Counted from the first letter of the stretch, positions 17,084 through 25,506 are shown. The stretch: 64,000 nucleotides of DNA from Rubrivivax albus (GCF_004016515.1 NZ_SACT01000002.1:186001-250000), one strand, 5' to 3'. Numbers and translations: made by a program. Notes: generated from the sequence alone by a model not told the origin.

Positions 17084-19279
17084 TCAGTACTTCAGCCGCG
17101 CGAACCAGGTCTTCTGCGCCGCCTCGCGCGCCTGCCCCAGGGTATGGATGCCCTGGTCGGCCAGCAGCGGGATCAGCTTCAGGAACACCTCGGCCGTCAC
17201 CATCGCATCCCCCAGCGCCGTGTGGCGGCCGACCACGGTGATGCCGAAACGCTCGGCGATGTGCTCCAGGCGGTGGCTCTCCTGGTTCGGGTGCACCACG
17301 GCCGACAGCAGCAGCGTGTCGAGCACCGGCTGGTCGAAGCGCAGGCCGGTGGCCTGTTCCTTGAGCTGCAGGAAGCGCATGTCGAAGGCGGCGTTGTGCG
17401 CCACCAGCACGGTGTCGCGCGCGTAGGTATGGAAGGCCGGCAACACCTCGGTGATGGTGGGCTGGCCCTTTACCATCTCCGGGCGGATGCCGTGGATCGG
17501 GATGCCGGCCTCGGGGATGCTGCGCTGCGGGTCCACCAGCTGCTCGAAGGACTCCTGGCGCAGCAGCTTGCCGTTGACGATGCGCGCCGCGCCGATCTGG
17601 ATGATCTCGTCTCCCTCGGCCGGCTGCAGGCCGGTGGTCTCGGTGTCGAACACCGTGTAGGCCAGTTCCACCAGCCGGCGGTCGTCCAGCGCGTGCTGGC
17701 TCTCGGCGGCGGCGAAGAGGTCGAAGTCGTAGTACTCGGGCCGGCTCTCGGCGTGCAGGTCGGCCTCGGCGTCCGGTTCGGTATCCACGTCGGCCAGCGG
17801 CAGCAGGAAGCGGAAGAACGCCTGGTGGCGAGCGCGGTCGCGCTCGAACCAGAACTCGCCGCCGTGGCGCTGCATCACGTCGCGCACGCTCAGCGCGCTG
17901 GCGCTGCCGGCGGCCTTCATCGGCTCGCTCTCCCAGGCCATCACGGTCTCGGTGCTCATGACCTGGCCGCTCCAGACGAGGTCCAGCTGCGCCCGCCCAC
18001 GGGCTCCGGTGTGCGGCTGCAGGCGCAGCTGCAGCGCCTTGACCTCGAACTCGTCGATCAGCCGCTGTGCCAGCGTGGCCACGGCCTGCAGCAGTGCGAA
18101 GCTGTCCACCTTCAGCCAAAGCGCCGGGTCCACGTCCAGCGTGCCGGTGCGCACGCCCAGCGGGCCGATGCGGCGCAGGGCCGCGGCCACGAAGTCGCTG
18201 CCCAGCATGTCCTCCAGCGGCCAGCGCGTCTTCAGGCCCTCGGCACTGCGCGTGGCCAGGGCCTGCAACTGCGCGCTCATCCGGGCCGCCTCGTCGCGCA
18301 CCACCCGCAGGAAGCGCTCGCGCGCCGCGGGCTCCAGCGTGTCGTCGTCCAGGATCTCCACCGCGGCCTGCAGGTTGCCCAGCGACGCGCGCTGGCCTTC
18401 GGTCAGGCCCAGCAGCAGCGTGTCCTGCGCGGCATCACGTTCGTAGTCGCGCGTGATGTTGTCGAGCAGCAGCACGAAACCGCCCAACGGGGTCTGGTTG
18501 TCACCGGGGTCGCGCACCGCGGCCATCTGCGCGCGCAGCAGCTGGCCGCTCTTGGTGACGGTGACGAACTGCGCCGACGGCGACTGCGCGCCGCGCGCCA
18601 GGCGCTGGCGGATGTTGTCCAGCGCATGGGCCACGAGCTGGCGGTCGAACACGGCGTAGATGCTGCGGCCCAAGCCGATCAGCTCGGCACCGCCGGCCAG
18701 CTGGGGCGCGTCCGACAGCGTCTTGAACTGCAGCCGCGCGCGGTTGTTGTAGAGCAGCACGCGGCCGTCGAGGTTGCACACGACCACGCTCTGCGTGAGT
18801 TCGGACATCAGCGCCGCCAGGCGCGCGCGCTCCTGTTCGACGCGCCGGCTGCCTTCGGCCACCTGCGCCGCCACGTCATCGCGCAGGCGGCGCCGGTTCT
18901 GCAGCAGGGCGTCGACGAGGATGCCCAGCTCGCGCAGCGTCGGGTCGCCCAGGCCCTGACCCAGCGGCTTCAGCGGCGCCGGCCGGTCCACCGTCATCTG
19001 CGCCTTGGCCTGCTCCAGCAGGCGTGCCGGCGCGGCGATCCAGCGTTGGTAGGCCGTCTGCACCAGCGCCGCACCGCCGGCCACCAGCAGCGCGCCGGAG
19101 AGCACCAGCAGCGGCAGGCGCGGGCCCAGCAGGTCCCACAGCGCGGCGCGCTCGTCGGCCGCCATCGTGGAGCCGATCAGCGCCGCGCTGACGCCCAGCC
19201 ACAGCACCAGCACCACCGCCAGCGCCAGTGCCGAGACACCCACCCAGCGCAGCAGCCGCTTGTCGCGCCTCACCGCCAT
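17084..19279 (-). CDS. Membrane sensor pseudokinase fused to DnaQ-like 3'-5' exonuclease
   Basis: A 731-residue fusion. Two N-terminal transmembrane segments (about 13-33 and 57-78) are followed by a HAMP-like linker, a PAS-like region (VVVCNLDGRVLLYNNRARL) and a histidine-kinase-shaped region. The dimerisation helix reads EGQRASLGNLQAAVEIL with no phosphoacceptor His, and the ATPase part lacks clear N and G boxes, so it is probably an inactive kinase. The C-terminal ~200 residues are a complete DEDDh exonuclease: FDTETTGL, VAHNAAFDMRF and GRHTALGDAMVT hold the D, E, D, H and D residues. Start ATG at 19279; GTG at 19285 is also possible. Downstream of the receiver gene in the symporter cluster. 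Confidence 0.82.
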   Translation of the reverse strand: MAVRRDKRLLRWVGVSALALAVVLVLWLGVSAALIGSTMAADERAALWDLLGPRLPLLVLSGALLVAGGAALVQTAYQRWIAAPARLLEQAKAQMTVDRPAPLKPLGQGLGDPTLRELGILVDALLQNRRRLRDDVAAQVAEGSRRVEQERARLAALMSELTQSVVVCNLDGRVLLYNNRARLQFKTLSDAPQLAGGAELIGLGRSIYAVFDRQLVAHALDNIRQRLARGAQSPSAQFVTVTKSGQLLRAQMAAVRDPGDNQTPLGGFVLLLDNITRDYERDAAQDTLLLGLTEGQRASLGNLQAAVEILDDDTLEPAARERFLRVVRDEAARMSAQLQALATRSAEGLKTRWPLEDMLGSDFVAAALRRIGPLGVRTGTLDVDPALWLKVDSFALLQAVATLAQRLIDEFEVKALQLRLQPHTGARGRAQLDLVWSGQVMSTETVMAWESEPMKAAGSASALSVRDVMQRHGGEFWFERDRARHQAFFRFLLPLADVDTEPDAEADLHAESRPEYYDFDLFAAAESQHALDDRRLVELAYTVFDTETTGLQPAEGDEIIQIGAARIVNGKLLRQESFEQLVDPQRSIPEAGIPIHGIRPEMVKGQPTITEVLPAFHTYARDTVLVAHNAAFDMRFLQLKEQATGLRFDQPVLDTLLLSAVVHPNQESHRLEHIAERFGITVVGRHTALGDAMVTAEVFLKLIPLLADQGIHTLGQAREAAQKTWFARLKY

Positions 19280-19292
19280 GCCCACCCCCCGA

Positions 19293-19664
19293 TCACGCCG
19301 CGCCGAGCAGCTCGCGCACCTTGTCCACCAGCTCGCGGGTGGAGAAGGGCTTGGTCATGTAGGCGTTCGCGCCCAGGGCCAGGCCCTTGACGACGTCGGT
19401 CTCGCGGCCCTTGGCGGTGAGCATCAGGATCAGCGTGTCCTTGATCGCATCGTCGTGGCGCACCTCCTGGCAGACCTCGAAGCCGGTCTTGCCAGGCATC
19501 ATCACGTCCAGCAGCACCAGCCGCGGGCGCTCGCGTCGCAGCACGGCCAGCGTCTCGTCGCCGTCGCGCGCCAGGTGAACCGTGTAGCCCTCGCGCTTCA
19601 TCAGGTACTCGAGCGACATCAGGATGTTGGGCTCGTCGTCGGCGATGAGGATGGCCACCGTCAT
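19293..19664 (-). CDS. Single-domain response regulator
   Basis: A 123-residue stand-alone receiver domain without output domain. The acidic pocket is LIADDEPN, the phosphoacceptor Asp lies in LVLLDVMMPGKTG, the conserved Thr in LMLTAKG and Lys in YMTKPFS. AAGGAGA precedes the ATG at 19664. The start overlaps the stop of the SLC5 histidine kinase (ATGA), so that kinase is its likely partner. With no DNA-binding domain it must act by protein contact; the exonuclease fusion encoded seven to fourteen bases downstream is the obvious candidate target. Confidence 0.9.
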   Translation of the reverse strand: MTVAILIADDEPNILMSLEYLMKREGYTVHLARDGDETLAVLRRERPRLVLLDVMMPGKTGFEVCQEVRHDDAIKDTLILMLTAKGRETDVVKGLALGANAYMTKPFSTRELVDKVRELLGAA

Positions 19665-22567
19665 GTGTTGTCTCCTTGTGTCGGGTGGGTGGTCCCCGCA
19701 GCCTGCCACGGTAGCCAGAAGCTGAACGAGGCGCCTTGACCGGCGTCATGCCGGTCAGTCCTGGTTCCACCGGCGTCATGCCGGTCAGCCCTGGTTCCAC
19801 CGGCGTCATGCCGGTCAGCCCCGGGTCCACCGGCGTCATGCCGGTCAGTCCCGGGTCCACCGGCGTCATGCCGGTCAGTCCTGGTTCCACCGGCGTCATT
19901 CTGATCAAGCGTGATGCGACCACCGTAGTGCTCGACGATCTGGCGGCTGATCGGCAGGCCCAGGCCGGTGCCGGCGCTGCGGTTGCTGGCGTCGCCGGCC
20001 TGGTGGAAGCGGTCGAACACGTGTGCGCGGTGCGCCTCGGGCACGCCGGGGCCGTTGTCCTGCACGCAAACGGTCAGGCCCTGCTTGTCGTGGCGCAGCG
20101 TGACACGGATCTCGCCGCCACGTCGAGGCACGAACTTCGCCGCGTTGCCCAGCAGGTTCAGCAGCACCTGCGTCAGGCGGTCGGCATCGGCCTGCAGCGT
20201 GGGCACCGGCTCCTGCAGGTCGAGCACCAGCGCCGTGCCCTGCTCGCGCAGCAATTCGGCCATCGAGCCGGCGGCCTGGCGGATCAGCGCCGCCATGTCC
20301 ACGGCGCTGGGGTGCCACTCGGCATGGCCCGACTCGATCTTGGCCAGGTCGAGCACCTGGTTGACCAGCCGGCTGAGCCGCTCGGTCTCGCTGACGATGA
20401 TGCCCACGAACTGCTGGCGCTGGTCGCGCGCCATGTCGGGGTCATCGGCCATCAGCTCCGCCAGCGCGCGGATGGACGTCAGTGGCGTGCGAAGCTCGTG
20501 GGTGACGCTGGACATGAAGTCGTCCTTCAGCCGGTCCAGGCTCTCCAGCCGCTGGTTGGCCGCGCGCAGCTCGGCGCTGGCGCGCTGCAGCGAGGCGCGC
20601 TGGTCCTCCAGCAGCCGCGAGTAGGCGCGCAGTTGCGTGGCCTCGTCGAGGATGCGCATCACGTCGTCCATGCCCAGCGGCTCCTCGCGCACGCTGGAGG
20701 CCACCAGCGCGCGCGCCGACGCGCTGCCGATGGCGCCGGCCAGCTGGGTCTCGACGAACTGCACGAAGGGCGCGTCGGCGCGGATGTCCTCCAACCGGGC
20801 CACGCCCTGGCGGCGTGCCCAGTCGGCGAACAGGGCGCGCGCACGCGCCGCGCCCAGGAAGCGTGAGGCCAGCGGCAGCAGCTCGGCCACCGAGGCCTCG
20901 CCGCGCCAGAAGGCCGGGCCGGCCTGCGTGGCGTCGCCCACGTCGACGAACAGCGCCGCCTGGCTGGCCTCGCGCGGCGTCGGCGCGCGCCACAGCGACA
21001 CGCCCACGTACAGCCCGATGTTGGCCAGCAGGCTCCAGAACAGCGCGTGCGTCAGGCCGTCGAAGCCGGTCAGGCCGAACAGCGCCTCGGGCTTGAGCCA
21101 GCCGATGCCCCAGGGGCCGTGCTGCAGGAAGGCGTCCGGCCACCAGCCTGACTTGGCGATCGACGGCAGCATCAGCGTGTAGGCCCAGAGCACGAAGCCG
21201 GCGCTCAGCCCGGCCAGCGCGCCGCGCTGGGTGCCGCCCTTCCACACCATGCCCAGCAGTGCCGCCGGCGCGAACTGCGCCACCGCGGCAAAGCTGATCA
21301 ACCCGATGCTGACCAGCGCATAGGCCTCGCCGGCGAGGTGGAAGTACAGGTAGCCCAGCAGCAGCACGCCGACGATGGCGGCCCGGCGCACGGCCAGCAG
21401 CAGTGGCGTCAGGTCGCCGCGGTTGCTGTCCAGGCGCGCGCGCAGCCGCCGCGTGCGCAGCAGCAGCGGCATCACCAGGTCGTTGCACACCATGGTGGAC
21501 ACGGCGATGGTCTCGACCACGATCATCCCGGTGGCCGCCGACAGCCCGCCGATGAACACCAGCAGCGCCAGTGCCCGGGCCTCGTGCGCCAGTGGCAACG
21601 ACAGCACGAAGGCGTCGGCGCCGTCGGCGCTGCCGAAGTGCAGCAGCCCGGCCAGTGCGATGGGCAGGACGAAGAGGTTGATCAGCCACAGGTAGGCGGG
21701 GAACAGCCAGGCCGCCTGCTTCAGGTGACGCTCGTCGACGTTCTCGACCACGATGACCTGGAACTGCCGCGGCAGGAAGACCACCGACAGCCCGGCCAGC
21801 AGCGTCAGCGCGAACCACTGGCTCCAGGCGAATGCGCCACCGCCTTCGGCCCCACCGAGGCTCAGGAGATGACGCCACTCGGGGTGGGCCAGCGCGCGGG
21901 CGAACAGCGCCGCCGGCCCGTCGTGCAGCACCCAGGTGGCGAACACGCCCACAGCCAGGAAGGCCAGCAGCTTGACCACCGACTCGAAGACGATGGCGGC
22001 CACCATGCCTTCGTGGCGTTCCGCGCCGCCGGGCTGGCGGGTGCCGAACATCATCGTGAAACCGGCCAGCAGCAGCGTGGCCCAGAAGGTGCCGTCGTGC
22101 CACCAGGTGCTGGCCGCCGGCGTGCCGACCAGCAGCGCGTAGCCGGTGTCGATGGCCTTGAGCTGCAGCGCGATGTAGGGGACGATGCCGACCACTGTGA
22201 TCAGCGTCACCAGCCCCGCCAGCAGCGGGCTGTGGCCGTGGCGGCTGGCGATGAAGTCGGCGATCGACGTGATGCGCCCGCGCCGCGCGATGCGGATCAT
22301 CTTGCGCAGCAGCAGCAGCGCCAGCACCATGGCCAGCGTTGGCCCCAGGTAGATGGGCAGGAACCACACGCCGGTGGTCGCCGCGCGGCCCACGCTGCCG
22401 AAGTAGGTCCAGGCGGTGCAGTACACCGCCATCGACAGCGCGTAGGCCCAGGGGTTGGCCACCACCGAGCGGCCGGCCAGGGCCCGGCGGTCACCCCAGG
22501 CGGCCACGCCGAACAGCAGCAGCAGGTAGGCGGCCGAGGCGCCGAGGACGAGGGCCGGGCTCAGCAT
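19661..22567 (-). CDS. SLC5 transporter-STAC-histidine kinase (CbrA-like)
   Basis: A 968-residue sensor. Residues 1 to about 500 form a sodium:solute symporter domain with some 13 membrane segments (NPWAYALSMAVYCTAWTYFG, ITSIADFIASRHG). A STAC-like linker follows (LLPLASRFLGAARARAL), then a coiled region and the kinase: H box SSVTHELRTPLTSIRAL near residue 688, N box NLLGNAAKF, G1 DNGPGVP, F box FDRFHQ, G2 GTGLGLPIS. Residues about 887-943, between the G2 box and the last strand (FSFWLPW), are a glycine/arginine/aspartate repeat encoded by a 30-bp tandem repeat. CbrA-type proteins couple solute uptake to signalling. Overlaps the receiver gene start. Confidence 0.87.
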   Translation of the reverse strand: MLSPALVLGASAAYLLLLFGVAAWGDRRALAGRSVVANPWAYALSMAVYCTAWTYFGSVGRAATTGVWFLPIYLGPTLAMVLALLLLRKMIRIARRGRITSIADFIASRHGHSPLLAGLVTLITVVGIVPYIALQLKAIDTGYALLVGTPAASTWWHDGTFWATLLLAGFTMMFGTRQPGGAERHEGMVAAIVFESVVKLLAFLAVGVFATWVLHDGPAALFARALAHPEWRHLLSLGGAEGGGAFAWSQWFALTLLAGLSVVFLPRQFQVIVVENVDERHLKQAAWLFPAYLWLINLFVLPIALAGLLHFGSADGADAFVLSLPLAHEARALALLVFIGGLSAATGMIVVETIAVSTMVCNDLVMPLLLRTRRLRARLDSNRGDLTPLLLAVRRAAIVGVLLLGYLYFHLAGEAYALVSIGLISFAAVAQFAPAALLGMVWKGGTQRGALAGLSAGFVLWAYTLMLPSIAKSGWWPDAFLQHGPWGIGWLKPEALFGLTGFDGLTHALFWSLLANIGLYVGVSLWRAPTPREASQAALFVDVGDATQAGPAFWRGEASVAELLPLASRFLGAARARALFADWARRQGVARLEDIRADAPFVQFVETQLAGAIGSASARALVASSVREEPLGMDDVMRILDEATQLRAYSRLLEDQRASLQRASAELRAANQRLESLDRLKDDFMSSVTHELRTPLTSIRALAELMADDPDMARDQRQQFVGIIVSETERLSRLVNQVLDLAKIESGHAEWHPSAVDMAALIRQAAGSMAELLREQGTALVLDLQEPVPTLQADADRLTQVLLNLLGNAAKFVPRRGGEIRVTLRHDKQGLTVCVQDNGPGVPEAHRAHVFDRFHQAGDASNRSAGTGLGLPISRQIVEHYGGRITLDQNDAGGTRTDRHDAGGPGTDRHDAGGPGADRHDAGGTRADRHDAGGTRTDRHDAGQGASFSFWLPWQAAGTTHPTQGDNT
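19739..19905. repeat. 30-bp in-frame tandem repeat inside the histidine kinase gene
   Basis: Five complete 30-base units at 19739-19768, 19769-19798, 19799-19828, 19829-19858 and 19859-19888, plus a decayed partial unit to 19905. Each begins with the dyad ACCGGC-GTCAT-GCCGGT and differs from the others only at three C/T or G/T positions. Being a multiple of three, each unit adds ten residues (pattern GGTRTDRHDA) to the kinase ATP-binding domain. All six reading frames are open through it. Copy number is likely to vary between strains. Confidence 0.93.
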
Positions 22568-22589
22568 GACGGCATCGTCTGCGGCACCG

Positions 22590-22784
22590 TCAATCGGCAG
22601 ACGCCCCCAGCCATGCCAATGCCGCGATCAGGGCACCCCAGATGACGAACAGCGCCAGCGGGAACAGCGGCAGGCCGGCGACGAGCAGGTCGCGGTCCCA
22701 CAGCGCCAGCAGCGGAAAGTTCAGCCCCAGCAGCCCGGCCACGAACAGCGCCAGCAGACGCTGGCGGGCCAGGCGGGTGCGCAT
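22590..22784 (-). CDS. Small two-helix membrane protein of the symporter cluster
   Basis: A 64-residue hydrophobic protein with two predicted transmembrane helices (LLALFVAGLLGLNFPLLALW and LFPLALFVIWGALIAALAWL) joined by a short charged loop (DRDLL). The start at 22784 is two bases after the stop of the upstream small membrane protein. Such short proteins accompany SLC5 symporter/kinase clusters and resemble DUF3311-like subunits, though I cannot assign the family firmly. Possibly an accessory subunit of the symporter or kinase. Confidence 0.7.
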   Translation of the reverse strand: MRTRLARQRLLALFVAGLLGLNFPLLALWDRDLLVAGLPLFPLALFVIWGALIAALAWLGASAD

Positions 22785-22786
22785 GG

Positions 22787-23188
22787 CTAGGGCCTCGTGG
22801 TGCCGGCCTGCGCTGCCCGGGCGGCCTTCTCGGCCCGCTTCGCGTCGCGCTTGGCCTGACCGTGAGCGTGCCGGCTGATGCCGAAGTCCATCATGAACTT
22901 GCACCAGATGGTGGAGCCGGCGATGGCCGTCCAGGTGTCGAACGGCAGCTGCACCGCGACCACGAGCACGACCACGGTGGCGGTGATGCCCCCAGCCACC
23001 AGGTTCAGCAGGCCCACCCAGGGCGCGAACCGTTCGGCGTTGGGCGGCGCCTCGCCGTGCTTGAGCGCCACTTCGGAGAAGTCGCGCTGGAACAGGATGC
23101 GCCAGGCGCGGCGCAGCCAGAAGAAGGAGATCGGGATGAGCGCGAGGAACAGGATGATGTTCAGCGCGGTGCTGATGTCGAAGGCCAT
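22787..23188 (-). CDS. Membrane protein of the symporter cluster
   Basis: A 133-residue protein with two or three membrane segments (ALNIILFLALIPISFFWL, LNLVAGGITATVVVLVVAVQ), a middle hydrophilic part and a highly charged Lys/Arg/Ala C-terminus. A GGAGG lies just before the ATG. Proteins of this type are regularly found between VC_2705-type symporters and their SLC5 histidine kinases and are usually called hypothetical. No catalytic motif. Two hairpins separate it from the symporter gene, so it may be transcribed at a different level. Confidence 0.75.
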   Translation of the reverse strand: MAFDISTALNIILFLALIPISFFWLRRAWRILFQRDFSEVALKHGEAPPNAERFAPWVGLLNLVAGGITATVVVLVVAVQLPFDTWTAIAGSTIWCKFMMDFGISRHAHGQAKRDAKRAEKAARAAQAGTTRP

Positions 23189-23214
23189 GGAGGAGGTCCG
23201 CAGGCAATGAGAAG

Positions 23215-23247
23215 GGGCCCGGCCCGCATCGTGCAGGCCGGGCCCCG
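23215..23247. terminator. Strong hairpin after the symporter gene
   Basis: GGGGCCCGGCC / GGCCGGGCCCC gives a perfect 11-base stem with an 11-base loop. On the minus strand it lies between the symporter gene and the 133-residue membrane protein gene. No T tract follows, so it may be an mRNA-stabilising or attenuating element rather than a full terminator. Confidence 0.6.
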
Positions 23248-23256
23248 GAAAGACAA

Positions 23257-23277
23257 GCCCGGTATTGGCCCGGGCTG
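23257..23277. terminator. Second hairpin after the symporter gene
   Basis: AGCCCGG / CCGGGCT with a 7-base loop, about 20 bases from the symporter stop codon and immediately before the larger hairpin. Together they make a double hairpin that could protect the symporter mRNA 3' end. Confidence 0.5.
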
Positions 23278-23297
23278 GGCTTGCGTTGCGCCTGGAC

Positions 23298-25106
23298 TCA
23301 GTGCGCGCCGTCCACGGCCTTCGAACCGCGCGGGATGCGCACGGCCTCGACCATGTTCTGGATGTGCTGCGGCGGGGCGGCCGTGACCTTGTCCACCGCG
23401 AACGCGACGACGAAGTTCACCAGCGCGCCGATCGCACCGAAGGCTTCCGGCGTGATGCCGAAGAAGCTGTTGGCGCCACCGATCACGTCCAGGTACTCGG
23501 TGCCCTTGATGAAGAAGATGCCCTTGTGCGCGAACACGTAGAACAGCGTCACCGCCAAGCCTGCCAGCATGCCGGCGATGGCACCTTCCTTGTTCATCTT
23601 CTTGCTGAAGATGCCCATCATGATCGCCGGGAACAGCGAGGAGGCCGCGATACCGAAGGCCAGCGCCACGGTACCGGCCGCGAAGCCCGGCGGGTTCAGG
23701 CCCAGCCAGCCGGCCACCACGATCGCGATCGCCATCGAGATCTTGCCGGCCAGCAGTTCACCCTTCTCGGAGATGTCCGGCACGAAGACGTTCTTGATCA
23801 GGTCGTGCGAGACGGCCGAGGAGATCGCCATCAGCAGGCCCGCAGCCGTCGACAGCGCCGCTGCCAGACCACCCGCGGCGACCAGCGCGATCACCCAGTC
23901 GGGCAGCAGCGCGATCTCCGGGTTGGCCAGCACGATGATGTCGGCGTTCACCGTCAGCTCGTTGCCCTTCCAGCCGGCCGCGTCGAACTTGGCCTTGGTC
24001 TCGGCGTTCTTGGTCGCATCGTTGTAGTACTGAATGCGGCCGTCACCGTTCTTGTCGGCGAACTTCAGCAGGCCGGTGGCTTCCCAGCGCTTCATCCAGT
24101 CCGGACGCTCTTCGTACTTGATCTGCGACTCGGCACCGTACGGGTCGGCGTTCTGCATCACCACGCCCGGCGTGATCGTCTTGATCAGGTTGGTCTTGGC
24201 CATCGCAGCCACGGCGGGGGCCGTGGTGTACAGGATGGCGATGAAGACCAGCGCCCAACCGGCGGACGAACGCGCGTCCTTGACCTTCGGCACGGTGAAG
24301 AATCGCATGATCACGTGCGGCAGGCCGGCGGTGCCGATCATCAGGCTCATCGTGTAGACGAACATGTTGAGCGTGCTGCCGGGAACCGACGTCGTGTACT
24401 TGCCGAAGCCCAGGTCGGTGACGATCTGGTCGAGCTTCATCAGCAGCGAGACGTCCGTGCCCTTGAGGTCGGCGCCCAGGCCCAGCTGCGGCAGCGGCAT
24501 GCCGGTGAGCTGCAGCGAGATGAAGATCGCCGGCACCGTGTAGGCCAGGATCAGCACGATGTACTGCGCCACCTGGGTGTAGGTGATGCCCTTCATGCCA
24601 CCGAACACGGCGTAGGCGAACACGATGCCCATGCCGATGTAGATACCCATGTCGCTGGACACGCCCAGGAAGCGGCTGAAGGCCACGCCCACGCCCGTCA
24701 TCTGGCCGATGATGTACGTCAGCGACGCCACCAGCAGGCAGACCACGGCCACGGTGGAGGCCGACTTCGAGTAGAAGCGGTCACCGATGAACTGCGGCAC
24801 CGTGAACTTGCCGAACTTGCGCAGGTACGGGGCCAGCAGCATGGCCAGCAGCACGTAGCCACCGGTCCAGCCCATCAGGAACAGGCCACCGCCGTAGCCC
24901 ATGTTGCTGATCAGGCCGGCCATGGAGATGAAGGACGCGGCAGACATCCAGTCCGCGGCCGTCGCCATGCCGTTCATGACCGGGTTGACCTGGCCGCCGG
25001 CGGCGTAGAACTCGCTCGTCGACCCGGCACGCGCCCAGATGGCGATGCCGATGTAGAGCGCGAAGCTCAGGCCGACGACGAGGTAGATGGTTGCTTGAAG
25101 GCTCAT
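23298..25106 (-). CDS. Sodium:solute symporter, VC_2705 type (acetate-like)
   Basis: A 602-residue SLC5-family transporter with about 13 membrane helices. Family blocks include GQVNPVMNGMATAADWMSAA, SFISMAGLISNMGYGG, FTVPQFIGDRFYS, VFGGMKGITYTQV and GLAAALSTAAGLLMAISSA. It most likely imports a short monocarboxylate such as acetate with sodium, by family. An extra extracytoplasmic loop at residues 351-362 reads DKNGDGRIQYYN, an EF-hand-like calcium loop. The stop of the DUF4212 partner lies four bases upstream, so the two are co-translated. Confidence 0.88.
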   Translation of the reverse strand: MSLQATIYLVVGLSFALYIGIAIWARAGSTSEFYAAGGQVNPVMNGMATAADWMSAASFISMAGLISNMGYGGGLFLMGWTGGYVLLAMLLAPYLRKFGKFTVPQFIGDRFYSKSASTVAVVCLLVASLTYIIGQMTGVGVAFSRFLGVSSDMGIYIGMGIVFAYAVFGGMKGITYTQVAQYIVLILAYTVPAIFISLQLTGMPLPQLGLGADLKGTDVSLLMKLDQIVTDLGFGKYTTSVPGSTLNMFVYTMSLMIGTAGLPHVIMRFFTVPKVKDARSSAGWALVFIAILYTTAPAVAAMAKTNLIKTITPGVVMQNADPYGAESQIKYEERPDWMKRWEATGLLKFADKNGDGRIQYYNDATKNAETKAKFDAAGWKGNELTVNADIIVLANPEIALLPDWVIALVAAGGLAAALSTAAGLLMAISSAVSHDLIKNVFVPDISEKGELLAGKISMAIAIVVAGWLGLNPPGFAAGTVALAFGIAASSLFPAIMMGIFSKKMNKEGAIAGMLAGLAVTLFYVFAHKGIFFIKGTEYLDVIGGANSFFGITPEAFGAIGALVNFVVAFAVDKVTAAPPQHIQNMVEAVRIPRGSKAVDGAH

Positions 25107-25110
25107 GGCG

Positions 25111-25365
25111 TCAATCCTCGTGCACGTCGAACTGACGGTCGATGTCGCCCATCTTCTTCGCGTAGTAGAAGATCAGCGCGATGAAGATGTAGATGGAACC
25201 CTGTTGGGCGAACCAGAAGCCCAGCGGGTAGCCGCCGAGCTTGATGCCGTTCAGGGCGTCGGCAAACATGATGCCGGCGCCGAAGCTGACGACGAACCAG
25301 ATCACCAGGATCTTGGTCAGCAGCCCCAGCGTGGCCTTCCAGTAGCCATTGCTGTCGTGTTGCAT
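25111..25365 (-). CDS. DUF4212 small subunit of the sodium:solute symporter
   Basis: An 84-residue protein with two transmembrane helices (LLTKILVIWFVVSFGAGIMF and FWFAQQGSIYIFIALIFYYA) and a charged C-terminus (YAKKMGDIDRQFDVHED). This is the putative small subunit found next to VC_2705-type symporters. GAGGAGG precedes the ATG at 25365. First gene of the leftward symporter cluster; the symporter follows four bases after its stop. Confidence 0.88.
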   Translation of the reverse strand: MQHDSNGYWKATLGLLTKILVIWFVVSFGAGIMFADALNGIKLGGYPLGFWFAQQGSIYIFIALIFYYAKKMGDIDRQFDVHED

Positions 25366-25441
25366 GAAGTGCCTCCTCGCGAGATGCGTGAGGCCACCGC
25401 CGGATTGCGGCAGCCTTGGGGCGCGACTGTGGGGAGCACGT

Positions 25442-25506
25442 CTGACCGACTTCTGACTGATTCCCAACAAATACTGACAAACTAGATCAAAACCCTTGGT
25501 TTTGAT
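25442..25506. promoter_or_regulatory. Phased direct repeats and a perfect palindrome upstream of the symporter operon
   Basis: CTGAC occurs at 25442-25446, 25453-25457 and 25474-25478, spaced 11 and 21 bases, so on the same face of the helix. Next to it, ATCAAAACC (25486-25494) and GGTTTTGAT (25498-25506) form a perfect 9-base dyad with a 3-base loop. The array lies 75-140 bases before the DUF4212 start and is a plausible activator-binding region. Confidence 0.5.

Noticed and set aside
19739..19905. CRISPR array
   Set aside because: Units abut without spacers, the repeat is in frame inside a kinase gene, and no cas genes are near.
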